From Jacaranda mimosifolia (lineage: Eukaryota > Streptophyta > Magnoliopsida > Lamiales > Bignoniaceae): a stretch of DNA of 64,000 nucleotides. This document shows positions 1 through 12,930 of this stretch, in pieces. How positions within the stretch are numbered: position 1 is the first letter of the stretch; each line of letters begins with the position of its first letter. The stretch lies in the NCBI GenBank assembly GCA_018894105.1, contig CM032122.1, positions 30,659,404-30,723,403 of the forward strand, given 5' to 3'. A model generated the notes under the pieces. That model was not told the DNA's origin. It ran no database searches and was given only the letters and a program-made list of their open reading frames with translations. Made by a program: the position numbers and the translations under genes.

Positions 1-1042
1 ATATACGGGTCATATGATAAGTTACGGGCCTATCGGTAAACAAACAAACACACAAACCAAACATGGGACTATACATGATAAATTTTCCTAATTCTTAATT
101 ATACCTCCAACCAAACTTGGCCTTTAGGGTTGTCTAATTTCTTCAAGTTTTGGTGTGGGGAAGGCACTAGTTCCCACTTTTTGTTAATTATTGTTTTATA
201 TTAAATTTAAATACTTTTTTCTCATTATTTTCTATTGTTTTTATATGGACTCGTTTGGCTCGTATTATAAAAATCTAATGTGATGTGTTTGCATCCTTTA
301 TTTATTCTTTAGCTTTGAGATTTTTACGATTTGATATGGAATCATGAATCACAATATTGGTTCATGGATGAGTTCATCGTGGACGTGATCCATTTTTTAA
401 AAATTGAAACGAGTTTGATCAAAATATAAAAAGATTATTTTACCCCTTAAGAATTAATTTGATGTAACCCAATGTACAAGACTACTTTTAGAAATTAAAT
501 TATTATCTTTAAGCTTAATAACTAATATTGCTAACCAAAGACAAATGGAGAAGCACTTTGATGGGATATCTAATTTTAAATCATTAAGTCAAACAAATGG
601 ATGAGCAAATGAGCTGTCGGATGACTTTCGGGTTCAATTTATTCTGAAATTGTCAAATTTTAAGATGTGTTGTATCAATTTGCGGCTTAAAAATATAAAA
701 TTAAAAATTGTCAGTGAGGTGTAGTTACATGACCAATTTTATAATTTTACCTTAATATTTTATTTATCTCAATTTTAATAATTGTATTTTTCTTTTCAAT
801 CATTAATAAAATATATCTATTAATTTTTCTTCCTATTGAAATTATTATATTTTTATCTCTTTACTTATTATTTCATTAAAGTTATCGGTTCATTTACTTA
901 ATTTTTTTATATTTTATATTCATCTAAGTTTATAATTTTAAGATGGGATGTACTCATTAGCCTTCATATTTTTATAATTAGTTTGAGTTTTTGAATATTT
1001 ATGATTTAAAAAACCCATCTTGTAGTTTTTAATTTTTGTTCA
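1..1042. other. AT-rich intergenic sequence
   Basis: No open reading frame of note, no recognised repeat end and no RNA gene are visible. The last five bases (gttca, 1038-1042) are the left target-site copy of the LTR retrotransposon that follows. Confidence 0.6.
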
Positions 1043-3744
1043 TGTCACGCCCCAAAAATCAAACCATAGTCTAGTTTTGAGGCGTGAAACTCAATCCCAA
1101 ATAATAATATAAACTATCCAAAATCATAAAGTTAGACAAAAGAACTCAAAGCACTCAAGCTAATTCAAGCTAATCTTGTAACACAAAGACTCAAAGTGCC
1201 AATACTTAACCTCAACTAAAACAAAATAAAATTTATAATAAATAAAAAATAGACTAATAAGCTAATTGAGAAATAAACTAGTCTATTGCAAATACCCAAA
1301 CTAAGACTCGGTCTTAATGCTCATCATAAGCAGAATCCACCTCCTCACTAAGGTTAGGGTCTAGGTCTATCAGAAGAAAATTAAAAAAAAAAAAAAAAAA
1401 AAACATAAAGTGTGAGTAAAAGATTCAGTGAATGCCAAGTGTGTGCAAACTGAGTTCGTGAATTTAACACAATAATAACAATGCTAAGATAAAACATTCG
1501 AGAAGAATATAAGTGGAAATCAGTTAAGTGTTAAACAGAAATAAAACGAGAATTTAGTACACACTTCATACGCTAACATTTAAATGCGATGATCAAACGG
1601 TGTTTGCTATAGCCAGTCAACCTTATGACTCCCACCGCAACAGTCTCTTATCGCTCGGGGCAAGGTGTGGCCTTACCAAAATAGTGCTCGAGCCTAGGTC
1701 ATTGGGAAATCTTACGACCCACTCAGCCACAAATAGTTTATGTACTTGTGCGCTGGGGGGATTGGATCATGGGGGCTTGGGGTTCAACTGGCAAGCCTAC
1801 TACTGCCCGGTGAAGTCCCTCGCACACCTGGATCAAGTTGGATCCAACTAACAATAACAGTAAATTTAGTCATAATTTTTTATCAACTTATTTAACTGCT
1901 AGTTTAAAAGCATGAAAAATCATAAAAGAGAATGTCTTCTTTCATCGAGAAATAAAATAGGAGAATTTTTATTTTTGTGTGCAGTGGAATATATATATAT
2001 AGTGTAGTGTAAAATAAAAAATAAAAAAATTGTCAGTGGATTACATAGCATATATCATTCTGGATTTAAAAAAAAAAACTATATTATACATATAAGTTTA
2101 GGCACCCACCTTCAAGATCGATCCTAGAAGTTAATCACCTATCTCAAAGTCAATCAAGTTAATTGTTGAGACACCTGATTTATTTAATAATCATATCAAT
2201 TACTAATTCAGATGACTAGCAAGACAAAATTTACTTAGAACTAGCCTTATAGGCGCCGTAAGCTTGTGGTGCCTCAAAACCAACAATCCTAATTGGTACT
2301 AAAATAATTTACTATTTTTTTCTTTTCTTTTTCTTTTTTTTTACTCAATCTTAACAAATTGGCGAAACTCTGGACAAAATCAATAGCAATTCATCTCACA
2401 AGAGCAATAGATCTTATATACAGCAATCATTGACGAAAAGTAATAACTCCCTACTAAGTGCCAAGGTACTAATTGGGGTATATTTGAGCACTAAATTCTA
2501 ATTATTCTCACCATTATAAAGAAACTTCAAGCAACATGAATTAAAGAACAAGCTAACTTATCCATTTATTCTGAAGCAATTGAATATAGGATCATTTGAT
2601 ATATGTGGTAGATGGCATATAGAACAATTTTCCTACTCATGAAATTTGAGTTTCTCAATTAAGTGGCACGTTTCTATCATTTAACATCAAATTGCTTCTC
2701 TATGCACAAAACTAGGTTGTTTTATTTCCTGAAGTTCGTGTTAAAAAATAGTGTCCTAGCAAGGTAAATATGTATGCATTCAAATATTATCTATAAACCA
2801 TAGACAACAAGCTAAGTATTAATTGTAAGTCCAAAAAGCATTTACTGCGCCAGACTACGAATTTCCCATGTTCATCTAATTCGGTTTCAATCTCCCTTTT
2901 TTTTTTCTTTTTTTTTTTTTCTCCTTTCCTTTTTCTACCCTAACCAAAGCCAATAAAAGTCATATGCTTCTCCTAAATTTCCGGCCCTAACATTCAAATT
3001 ATTAATAAATTAAGAACCCCTATGCACACACACACACTAACAAAGAAAAACAATGATAAAAGAAATATCCTCTATTGTAGTGTAAACCATTGTCCATTAT
3101 CTAATCAAATCAATTCACATCCCATGCAAACACTAACATGAGATCCACTACCAAAAATCATAATTGTAAAAACAACTTCTTCATTAGTATAGTTTACCTT
3201 GTGTGTATATATAATTCCGTGTGATTCTAGTAGTGTTGCCTCCTCGTGTGTTCTGCTCTATCACCAAGCCACCGTCTCTTGTTTCCCCTTTTCTTTTCTT
3301 TTTTTTCTTTTTTTTTCTTTTAGTATTTTATGACTAGGGTTTTAGATTATGGGGACTCTATATATGGAAGAAGTGGTTTAATTCAATAGGACTCTAATCA
3401 ATTTCCTTCTAGAACTAGGATAATCCCATTATAATTCTAGTATCTCTATTATTAATTCCTAGAATATAATAATTCAACTCCTTGTATTAATATAATATCA
3501 AGTCAAGGTGAATTATAACCTATACACCCCCAAAATATAGAGTATCTACAAATACACACACACACACACCTAACATATTAATTATCACTATTGATCAAGA
3601 GATAATTTAATATTATGTATATTATATATATATTTTTCCAAAAATGTAGTTCATGCCTTACTAAAATTTTAATTGAAATAATAAATAAAATAAAATAAGG
3701 TATAGTAATCGATTAAATACAAAATAAAATTCTAGGGTATTACA
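1043..3744 (-). repeat. 3' LTR of the Ty3/gypsy element (2.7 kb)
   Basis: Direct repeat of 6488-9863 at high identity over its whole length, but lacking the roughly 720-bp MITE that interrupts the other LTR. On the minus strand it begins TGTAATACCC and ends ...GGGGCGTGACA. It contains poly-A and poly-T runs and a short open frame at 1600-1851 that has no recognisable product. Confidence 0.88.
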
Positions 3745-3760
3745 TCTCACTCCCTTTAAA
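3745..3760 (-). other. Polypurine tract of the Ty3/gypsy element
   Basis: Read on the minus strand, the bases abutting the 3' LTR are AAAGGGAGTGAGA, the expected purine-rich primer for plus-strand synthesis. The position directly before the LTR TG supports the minus-strand orientation. Confidence 0.7.
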
Positions 3761-3764
3761 GGTA

Positions 3765-5262
3765 TTTGGTCCCCAAATTCTAACCTAAGTTAGGGAAGAG
3801 TTTCGGATAATACTTTCGCATTTCTTCCTAGCTTTCCCATGTCGTCTCATCTATATTAAGGTTCCTCAGAGAATCTTTACCAGTGGGATTACTCTAGTGC
3901 ATAGTTTTTATATTTTTTTTTAATTTAGGATTTGGACTGTTTTCTCTTTGTATGTCAGATCCTCATACTTAATAATATGCGAGGGCTCTAGGTGATATTT
4001 CTTTAGCTATGACATGTGAAATACATTATGCATCCTCATAAGATTTGGTGGTAGAAAAATTCGAACGCTACTGTTCCAATTTTCTCCACTATTTCAAAAG
4101 TCTACATACCAAGGGCTCAACTTTCTTTCTTTACCAATCCTTGCAAACTCCTTCCTTGAGTGACACCTTCGAAGTTATCATATCCCCAACATTGAATTTC
4201 AAAGATCTTCTTCTATCATCTACTTACCTCTAAATCATGAGTTGGATAGTTCTACTGCTATAGGTCTAATTTTCTTGAGCTATAGGCTATTATCTTACCA
4301 TTTTGTATCAACATATATCCTAAGCCTTCTTTAGATGTATCAGTGTATACCAAAAAAATTATCAGTACCATCTTGTAGTGCCGATATAAGTATTGATGTA
4401 AATCTTTTTTTAAGCTCTTGAAACCTAACCTCATATTTCTTAATGCTCTTAAATGACATCTCTTTCCATGCCTACTATTTTTGAGAAATCTAGCACAAAG
4501 CTCCTATGGTAACCTACCAATTGTAAGAAACTTTTCATTTCATTCACCATATTCGGTCTTTTCCATTCTAGTGTTTCTTCATTTTTTTATGGATCAATCA
4601 TGATCTCATCTTTAGAAATGATATGACCCAAAAAAGCTACCTTATCAAGCCAAAACTCATACTTATTGAACTCAGCATAAAGTTTGTCTTCTCGAAATGT
4701 GTGTAATACTATCCTCAAGTGTTCTTTGTGTTCCTTCTTACTTTATGAATTCATCAACAAAAACAACAACAATCTGGTTTACATATGGCCTAAACACACA
4801 ACACAATAAATCCATAAATGCCATAAGTGCATTAGTCAATCCAAATGGCATTACCATGAACTCAAATGACCATATTGAGTGTATAGTGCCATCTTAGACA
4901 TATCGTTCTCTCTAATCTTTAGTTGATAGTACCCTTATCTAATATCCATTTTGAAATTGATTTGAGATCCTTATAATTGATCAAAGTTCCTCTTTTTTTG
5001 GCAAGAGTTATTTATTCTTAATCATAACAATATTCAAGCTCCAGTAATCTATACATATCCTCAAAGTCCCATCCTTCTTCTTTATAAAAATAAGGCATGG
5101 GTTTCCGCAAACATATGAACTTGACCAAATATAGCAACTTTCTAGTAACTCTTGCAAGTGTACCTTAAGTTTCTTGAGTTTTGCTATCTTATATGGTGCT
5201 TTAGATATTGCGGTTGTTCCTAAAAGAACCTCAATGGCAAATTCAACTTCGCAATTAGGGTA
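3765..5262 (-). pseudogene. Degenerate pol of the Ty3/gypsy element (RT, RNase H, integrase tail)
   Basis: Minus-strand translation in shifting frames shows recognisable Ty3/gypsy pol blocks. From high to low coordinates: the [13 protein letters not shown] block of the RT (about 5010-5100); the [15 protein letters not shown] block and the segment equivalent to the catalytic loop (about 4740-4870), where the usual YxDD-type aspartates are altered; EFWLDKVAFLGH (about 4620-4670); a thumb/connection block with VNEMKSFLQLVGYHR (about 4500-4560); an RNase H start; and then, after a deletion, the C-terminal tail of integrase with ESWEEMRKYYPKLFPNL (about 3780-3850). Many stops and frameshifts show it is inactive. 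No protease or zinc-finger integrase core was found. Confidence 0.82.
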
Positions 5263-6472
5263 GAAAAGTTAATTATTCAGGGAATACATTAGAAAAATTT
5301 GCGACTATAAGGACTTCATCGATCTTAATCTTATCCTTAGATCTATTGATTAGGTAGGCTAGGTATCCTACCTTACTCATTCTCAATGCTTTGAAATCAA
5401 AGTCATTCTAGTTGACTTCCATTCCCTAGTTAGTTCAATTATTGGTTTTCAGGCTTACACAAACTAACTATTACCAAATATAAAATTTTAAGCTAAAGCA
5501 ACTACTAAGTAGAAAACCTAATCTAATAAAATAACACGAATATAAATTTCAAAATAAAAATTCTATCTCATTCTAGATGATAATTCTCCTATTCTAATCT
5601 TTATCATTGCCCTCATTTGATTCTATCTCTTCAATATCCTCATGCGATCCCACTTCTTCTAAGTCTTTCTTAAAGTTTTCTTCATTCTCCTCATTGGGCT
5701 CTTATTCAATTGACTCTTCCCTTTTGGATCCTCGTCCACTGACTCATTAGTAAAACAAGTTAACAAATGTTGTACGTCCCTATGATCTCTCATGGTTATT
5801 TAAAATCCATTTGTCCTCGGCAATGTCACTCATGTAACTCATTGCTACAATGATCTAACTCTTGTAAATAAACATCTAGCTGTTTTTCTAATTCTTCACA
5901 TCTCTTCTTATATTGAAGATGTTTTTTTCTATGGTGATTCCTATCATTCACAAGCTGATGTATGATTAGGATTAATTAATCCTTTCAAGGTGTACTGAAT
6001 TTTTTCTGGAAATAGGTCGTTGCAGCTAGGACTGTATCGTTCACTTCATCTAATTTTGATTGTGCAAAGTGAAGCACCTAAATAATGAACCGAATTACGT
6101 GGGCTTTTACTCACCATCTTACCAAAATAAGCCCAGATCAATAAAAGAAAATATGAAAGCACTCCAAGTAGTCGTTTCAAAGAAAAGACAGCTAAGGATT
6201 TACTATTTTCAAAGGGGAGAAAACTATTAAATCCTAGAGTATTTCCCATCTAAGTCCATAGTATGTCATGGATCCTATTGTCTAATACTAAAAGTGCTCG
6301 ATCGTATTAGCTAGCTAACCTTATGAAATCCTTCACAATCCTTAATATCCTATAACATTTAATAAATCATTTCAGTGTGCAAACCTAAATACTCAAATCA
6401 ATTCCTAAGTGTTCTATCCCATATTCCATAGTCCGAGGATCTTATCCGACATAGCCTAAGTTTAAAATCTAA
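5263..6472 (-). other. Internal region of the Ty3/gypsy element without recognised coding domain
   Basis: This stretch lies between the primer site and the RT remnant, where gag and protease should be. On the minus strand around 5780-5980 there is a charged stretch rich in Glu, Lys and Leu that looks coiled-coil-like, but no capsid or zinc-knuckle motif could be recognised. It is too short for intact gag plus protease. Confidence 0.45.
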
Positions 6473-6484
6473 GCTCTGATACCA
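6473..6484 (-). other. Primer-binding site, initiator tRNA-Met type
   Basis: On the minus strand, three bases after the end of the 5' LTR, the sequence is TGGTATCAGAGC. This is the standard plant primer site complementary to the 3' end of initiator tRNA-Met. It fixes the orientation of the element and which LTR is the 5' one. Confidence 0.9.
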
Positions 6485-6487
6485 CTC

Positions 6488-9400
6488 TGTCATGCCCCAA
6501 AAATCAAACCATGGTCTAGCCTCGAGGCGTGAAACTCAATCTCAAATAAATAATATTAATTGTCCAAAATCATAAAGTTAGAAAAAAGAACTCAAAGCAC
6601 TCAAACTAATTCAAGCTAATCTTATAACACAAAGACTCAAAGTGCCAATACTTAACCTCAACTAAAACAAAATAAAATCCATAATAAGTAAAAATAGAAC
6701 TAATAAGCTAATTGAGAGATAAACTAGTCTACTGCAAAGATCCAAACTAAGACTTCAGTCTTGATTCTTATCATAAGCAGGATCCACCTCCTCACTAGGG
6801 CTAGGGTCTAGGTCTACCAAAATAAAAATTAAAGAAAAACATAGACTTTGAGTAAAAGACTCAGTGAATGCCAAGTGTGTGCAAACTGAGTTCGTGAATT
6901 TAACACAATAATAACAATGCTAAGATAAAACATTCGAGAAGAATATAAGTGGAAATCAGTTAAGTGTTAAATAGAAATAAAACGAGAATTTAGTACACAC
7001 TTCACACGCTAACATTTAAATACGATGATCAAACGGTGTTTGCTGTAGCCAGCCAACCTTATGACTCCCACCATAACAGTCTCTTATCGCTCGGGGCAAG
7101 GTGTGGCCTTACCAAAACAATGTTTGAGCCTAGGTCCTCGGAAAATCTTACGACCTACCTCACCACAAATGGCTTCTGTTGTGCGCTGGGGTTATTAGGT
7201 CATGGGGGCTAGGGGTTCAACCAGCAATCCGGCTGCCGCCCTGTGAAATCCCTTGTACACCCAGACTAAGTTGGATCCAACTAATAGTAATAGTAAATTC
7301 AGTCATCATTTTTTATTATCGTATTTAACTGCTAGTCTAAAAGCATGAAAAATCATAAAAGAGAATGTCTTCTTTCATCTAGAAATAAAATAGGGGAAAT
7401 TTTCTTTTTGTGCGCAGTAGAATACATATATAGTGCAGTATAAAATAAAAAAAGGGGGGTATTGTATTTGCACTCTAAAATTTATTATTCGCACTCCATT
7501 CTATATTTTTGTATTAGGTTATTGATCAAAATATCCACTTACTTTTCAAATGCATTTATATTAATTTGCAATACAAATATACCCTTTAATATAATAATTA
7601 TCACTCTCAATTTTATGACTCATGAAAATATTCCACCTCAACTTATCCAACTTAATATAAAATAACATATATATATTATTAATTTTCTCTAATTCTCACA
7701 AATAATTTGGAGGTTATAACACATTTTTTATGATAACAATAATGTTTAAATAGTATTTAAATTTTTAGTTCAAATTTTTTTTAACATATAATGAGATTTA
7801 AATTTGAACTTCGAAATGAAATATAACTTAAATATGGTTGTTCACAGGTTACCTGTAGGTTGGGTCAAAAAGTAGTGATGCTATCATTTTCCTATTGAAG
7901 TTCATGACCATGTCTTCAGTGAGATAATTGAATTTAGAGATGGGATAATCTGTTCATTTTTATGTGCTCTATCAAGTTTCATATGAAATAAACCAAAGCT
8001 AGGAATGAATCAAGATTATATTTAATAGGACAAAAATAGTACACTAAGGGTATAATTGTCTAGCAACTTAATTAAATGATATCTTGAAAATAAAGGGATA
8101 TAATTGTTAATTCCTATAGAATAAAAATCAAGTGGAATGTCAATAACAAATTTTGGAGTGCAAATAACAATACCTTAAAAAAAAATGTCAGTGGATTATG
8201 TAGCATATATCCTTCTAGGTTTTAAAAGACACTATAAGATACATATAAGTTTAGGCACTCACCTTCAAGATCGATCATAGAAGTTAATCACCTATCTCAG
8301 AGTCAATCAAGTCAACCGTTGAGACACCTGATTTATTTAATAAACATATCAATCACTAATTCAGATGACCAGTAAGACAAAATTTACTTAGAACTAGCCT
8401 TATAGGCGACATAAACTTGTGGTGCCTCAAAACCAACAATCCTAATTGGTACTAAAATAATTTACTATTTTTTTTCTTCTTTCTTTTTTCTTACTCAATC
8501 TTGACAAATTGGCTAAACTCTGGACAAAATCAATAGCAATTCATCTCACAACAGCAATAGATCTTATATACAACAATCATTGACGAAAAGTAATAGCTCC
8601 CTACTAAGTGCCAAGGTACTAATTGGAGTATATTTGCGCACTAAATTCCAATTATTCTCACTATTATAAAGAAACTCCAAGCAACATGAATTAAAGAACA
8701 ATCTAACTTATCCATTTATTCTCAAGCAATTGAATATAAGATCATTTGATATACGTGGCAGATTGCATATTGAACAATTTTCCTACTCATGAAATTTTAG
8801 TTTCCCAAGTGGCACATTTCCATCATTTAACATCAAATTGCTTCTCTATGCACAAAACTAGGTTGTTTTATTTCTTGAAGTTGGTGGAGAAAAATAGTGT
8901 CCTAGCAAGGTAAATATTTATGCATTCAAATATTATCTATAAACCATAGACAACAAGCTAAGTATTAATTGTAAGTCCAAAAAGCATTTACTGCGCCAGA
9001 CTACAAACATCCCATGTCTCTCTCTCTCTCTCTCTCTCTATTTTCTTTTCTCCATTCCTTTTTTTACCCTAATCAAAGCCAATAATAGCCATATGCTTCT
9101 CCTAAACTTCCAGCCCTAATATTCAAATTATTAATAAATTAAGAACTCCTGCGTGCACACACACTAACAAAGAAAAACCACGACAAAAGAAATATCATCT
9201 ATTGTAGTGTAAACCGTTGTCCATTATCTAATCAAACCAATTCGCATCCCATGCAAACACTAACTTGAGATCCACTACCAATAATCAAAATTGTTAAAAA
9301 AACTTCTTCATTAGTGAAGTTTACCTTGTGTGTACATATAATTCCGTGTTATTCTAGTAGTGTTGTCTCCTCGTTTGTTCTGCTCTATCATCAAGCCACC

Positions 9401-9863
9401 GTCTCTTGTTTCCCCTTTTCTTTTTCTTTTTTTTCCTTTTAGTATTTTATAACTAGGATTTTAGATTATAGGGACTATATATATGGAAGAAGTGGTTTAA
9501 TTCAAATAGAACTCTAATCAATTTCTTTCTAGGACTAGGATAATCCCACCATAATTCTAGTATCTCTATTATTAATTCCTAGAATTCAATAATTCAACTC
9601 GTTGAATTAATATAATATTAATTCAAGTAGAATTATAACCTATATTCCCCAAAATAGAGAGTATCTACAAATATATATACATCTAAAATATTAATTATCA
9701 CTATTTGATCAAGAGATAATTTAATGTTATCTACATATTATATATATATAAATATATTTTTTCAAAAATATAGTTCATGCCTTACTACAATTTTAATTGA
9801 AATAATAAATAAAATAAGGTATAGTAATTGATTAAATGCAAAACAAAATTCCAGGGTATTACA
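6488..9863 (-). repeat. 5' LTR of the Ty3/gypsy element, with inserted MITE
   Basis: Direct repeat of 1043-3744. It is 3.38 kb instead of 2.70 kb because a Mutator-type MITE (about 7454-8175) interrupts it. It also carries a (TC)n microsatellite at 9017-9039 where the other LTR has a poly-T tract. Confidence 0.88.
7454..8175. mobile_element. Mutator-type MITE inside the 5' LTR
   Basis: The other LTR lacks this segment, so it is a clean insertion. Its ends are inverted repeats (left GGGTATTGTATTTGCACTC, right the complement of GGTATTGTTATTTGCACTCC). A related 1.06-kb copy lies at 20271-21331 with a perfect 9-bp target duplication, which is why I assign it to the Mutator type. Here the target is A-rich (a taaaaaaa-like direct repeat), so the exact boundary is uncertain by a few bases. 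No coding capacity. Confidence 0.8.
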
Positions 9864-9994
9864 GTTCATATACATATACTTATATCGATATGTCCTGTCC
9901 AAACTCTTTAAGATAATATATCTGTGTACGACTTCATTAATGTATATATTTTTTAATTTTTTAATTTACTTAAAAAAATTATGAAGATAACTAA

Positions 9995-12925
9995 TGTAAC
10001 GTCCAGACTGAGAGGTGTATGCTCCCGTACGAGGTACTACTCAGATCTATTCCACAAGTCTTCTAAATAATAGAAATTACCTCTCTTGAAATCCAAAGTA
10101 TTTTATTCTTACAAGCGATAGCCAATAAAGATACAACTAGAAATTGAAATATCATAAATTACGCTCAGCTCTTTCACCTTCTCCATTACCTTAGGTATCG
10201 TCTGAGTTAGTCTATCTTCGTCACTTGTTCTTGTTTGTGGCAAAGAATAGAAGATAACAAGAGAATGACGTAAGTTCGAATGACTTAGTGAGCTAATTTA
10301 GCAATGACAATAGAGTAACAAATTTCTCATATATCATGTGGAAAATAAGTAAAAACAGTAAAATTCCTAGAAATTGTGAGAGAAAGCTTTAATCAAAACT
10401 TTATATGATCAATCTCACCACTGTCCCATACCAATGATGCGATTTCACAAAATTCACTATCTCTCACAAAGGTTTAAATCTTAACTATGATAAAAGGAGG
10501 TCGATATGCCTTTTGAACAACAACTGGGTTTTATCAAATATTTGAGTTTTAAAGCAAAGTATTAGGCATATCAATTAAACTAAATATAATTCAGCAAACA
10601 TTTTTACTGTTAAGTTGTTGGTGATTCTCCTACCTTATCACTCCACTTTTGAAAACCCGAAATCCTTATCCCCTCAAAGTATCGAGTTATCGGCTCGAAT
10701 ATTTAAATATTCACTAGGCATGCCTAGTTGCATGCCTGATCCCACTCATATATGGCTACTTCCAACTTGCACATCGAGTAGGGATTATATGTGCATCATG
10801 CACGAGTATTAGCCAAAAGATTTGTCACTGTCGGTCCATCCCGCCTGGCCATCCTTCGTAATCGATCCCAGGGCCCACCCCTAAGGGTATTATGTATAAT
10901 TACTGATATCATTGAATATGTCCAACAGCATGTCACTTAATACATCACTTCACCATGTTAAGTATGTAATCACTGATTCAGCCCAAGCTGGTTTTAGGCT
11001 AGACATGGCAAGAAAAAACTATATATTTCGAAATCACTTTTCAACTTCCTCAACACAATCGCCAAATGCTATCAATCAATATCAATAGAAGCACTAAATA
11101 TAAAAGGGCAATGTGGAGTTCTATTTTCAACATAGAGATTAAAAAGAAGCAAATGACCATGATATATTAACAAGTATATATGTTCTTTCCCTAGCAAAGG
11201 AATCTCATACTATTGAGTATAAACTCACCTGATAAATGTAGAGAAATCCCTAGTCGTATAGACACTTAGGTTACGACTTCCTAGTTGAACTGAGAACTGT
11301 CATGAGATAACTCAGGTTATCATCCTATAAATCATCTGAATCCTAATTGTAAATATAACTAGCGTCTTTATTAAACTTAAGGTTATTCTAACACTCGAGT
11401 TCAATTCTATCTTATCTCAAATGGCCTTACTCTTCCAACCACAAGATATTTCAGTATTACAAGACTTACTTACTCGAGCCCAATCATTCCTACTTTCTTG
11501 TCTTACTGTTTTAATTGTCTTAATAGCTTCACAGGCACAGGTAACTTAATCCTCCAACTATACCCAACAACTCCCATTTGTCACTTTACTTATTTTACAG
11601 TATGCGATGAGGTTCTAGGAACCAGTTAGATTCTATGAGTCGATCTGACCCAAATCGGATAATTCATTCTTGTTCTAACATTTATATAACTTAATCCTGT
11701 AATTTAAACTCAAATCCCTCCTCATAAAATAACATGTCATACTATCAAGTCCAGGGACAGAGACTTAAATCAATATTTCTTAACTTACTAAACTTAATTC
11801 ATGTAATTAATCCTTAATTCAATGTTTACAACATTACGTCATCAGCCTAAGTCAAATTACAATTTGCTACACCCGATTTAATGAACATCTTATCAAAATT
11901 GTAACAATCAATCGAATTAATTTTGATATAAAATTTATCAAAATTGGATCGAATCAAGATCCAATCTCAAGGTGGGATAGCTCGGACAAGTCCAAAATTA
12001 AATTATGAGCAAACTACCTAAATACCGCTGTCACGTGCCACCGCCGGAGATGAAAATAACCACCTCCACCAGATGTGCCTTGTTGAGGTGAACGGAACTC
12101 CCAATTCAATTTTTCATTTTGTCGTTGTCTCATTGGCCAATTTGGCCAGAAACCCCTCGGCGAGCCCTCGCACCGCCACAACATCTTTGCCTTAATCACT
12201 CCTCTGTCCGCCGTTTAAACCTCGAATTGAGGGTATCAACATGATACCCAAGAGTTTGTGACCAAAACCTATGAAAATCCTACCTCTTTACGCTGCCATA
12301 CGTAGGAGAACAGACAACCCCTGCCTCGAGCTCGCCATTGCGTCCTTTTTTCGATTTTTTCATCGGTCGTTTTCAGTCAAATTTGTATGGATGGATTCCT
12401 TGAGCTGAGGGGAGTCTTTTTATGTGGTTGTTTTCAAGTTTTCGGGTGGTTTTCTAGCAATTTTCCGTTGAGGCAGGTCTGCGTAGCTTTCGGGAGTTAG
12501 AAAAACTTTTGTCCTTAATCCTATATATATAAACATATTTTTCAACCTTCTCATTTTGACCCCAAAGCTTTCGACCGACTACAATTTTACCCCAAAACTT
12601 CTAACCGCCTTTCACTTTGCTCCCTACATTTCAATTAAATCCTTCAACTTTTTATTCTTACACATTGACCCCTAAGATTTCTATCTTTAGGCAATCAAGT
12701 CCAAATTTAATTATTTTAGGTCCTCGTACTTTTGATTCCCTCATATTGACCCCCCCTAAATTATATAATTTTAGTCAATCAGGTCCTTCTCTTGTTTACA
12801 ATTTAACTCTCGATTATAAATTTTTAATTCTAGATTGTAATTGGATCTACTCCAAAATTAATCTAGCCAAACTTATCACATTCATATTTTATTTTATTTA
12901 GTATCTCAAAATTCGGGGTGTTACA
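9995..12925 (-). mobile_element. Solo LTR of a 3-kb LTR family (copy A)
   Basis: Begins TGTAACGTCC and ends GGGTGTTACA on the plus strand (TG...CA). It is alignable end to end with the repeats at 27641-31104 (opposite orientation) and 36642-39661. Flanks are actaa (9990-9994) and attaa (12926-12930), a near-perfect 5-bp duplication. No second LTR, primer site or pol sequence adjoins it, so it is best explained as a solo LTR left by recombination. Short open frames inside (10615-10812, 12014-12199, 12617-12901) have no recognisable product. Sense orientation is taken from the copy at 27641, whose 5' end reads TGTAACACCC. Confidence 0.8.
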
Positions 12926-12930
12926 ATTAA

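Larger units (their letters stand above)
1043..9863 (-). mobile_element. Ty3/gypsy LTR retrotransposon, Tekay/Del-like, internally deleted
   Basis: A complete but dead LTR retrotransposon read on the minus strand. Seen directly: two long direct repeats (1043-3744 and 6488-9863) with TG...CA ends (TGTAATACCC at the 5' end, GGGGCATGACA type 3' end); a perfect 5-bp target duplication gttca at 1038-1042 and 9864-9868; a primer site TGGTATCAGAGC next to the 5' LTR; and a purine tract next to the 3' LTR. The 2.74-kb internal part holds degenerate reverse transcriptase (about 4450-5262), RNase H and integrase C-terminus/chromodomain-like sequence (about 3770-4250), all on the minus strand. It is too short for a full gag-pol, so gag/protease and most of integrase are missing or unrecognisable. 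Assignment to the Tekay/Del lineage is an inference from domain order, the chromodomain-like tail and long LTRs. Confidence 0.9.

Noticed and set aside
1600..1851. 83-codon open frame near the left end
   Set aside because: Lies inside the 3' LTR of the gypsy element; the homologous part of the other LTR does not keep the frame and no domain is seen.
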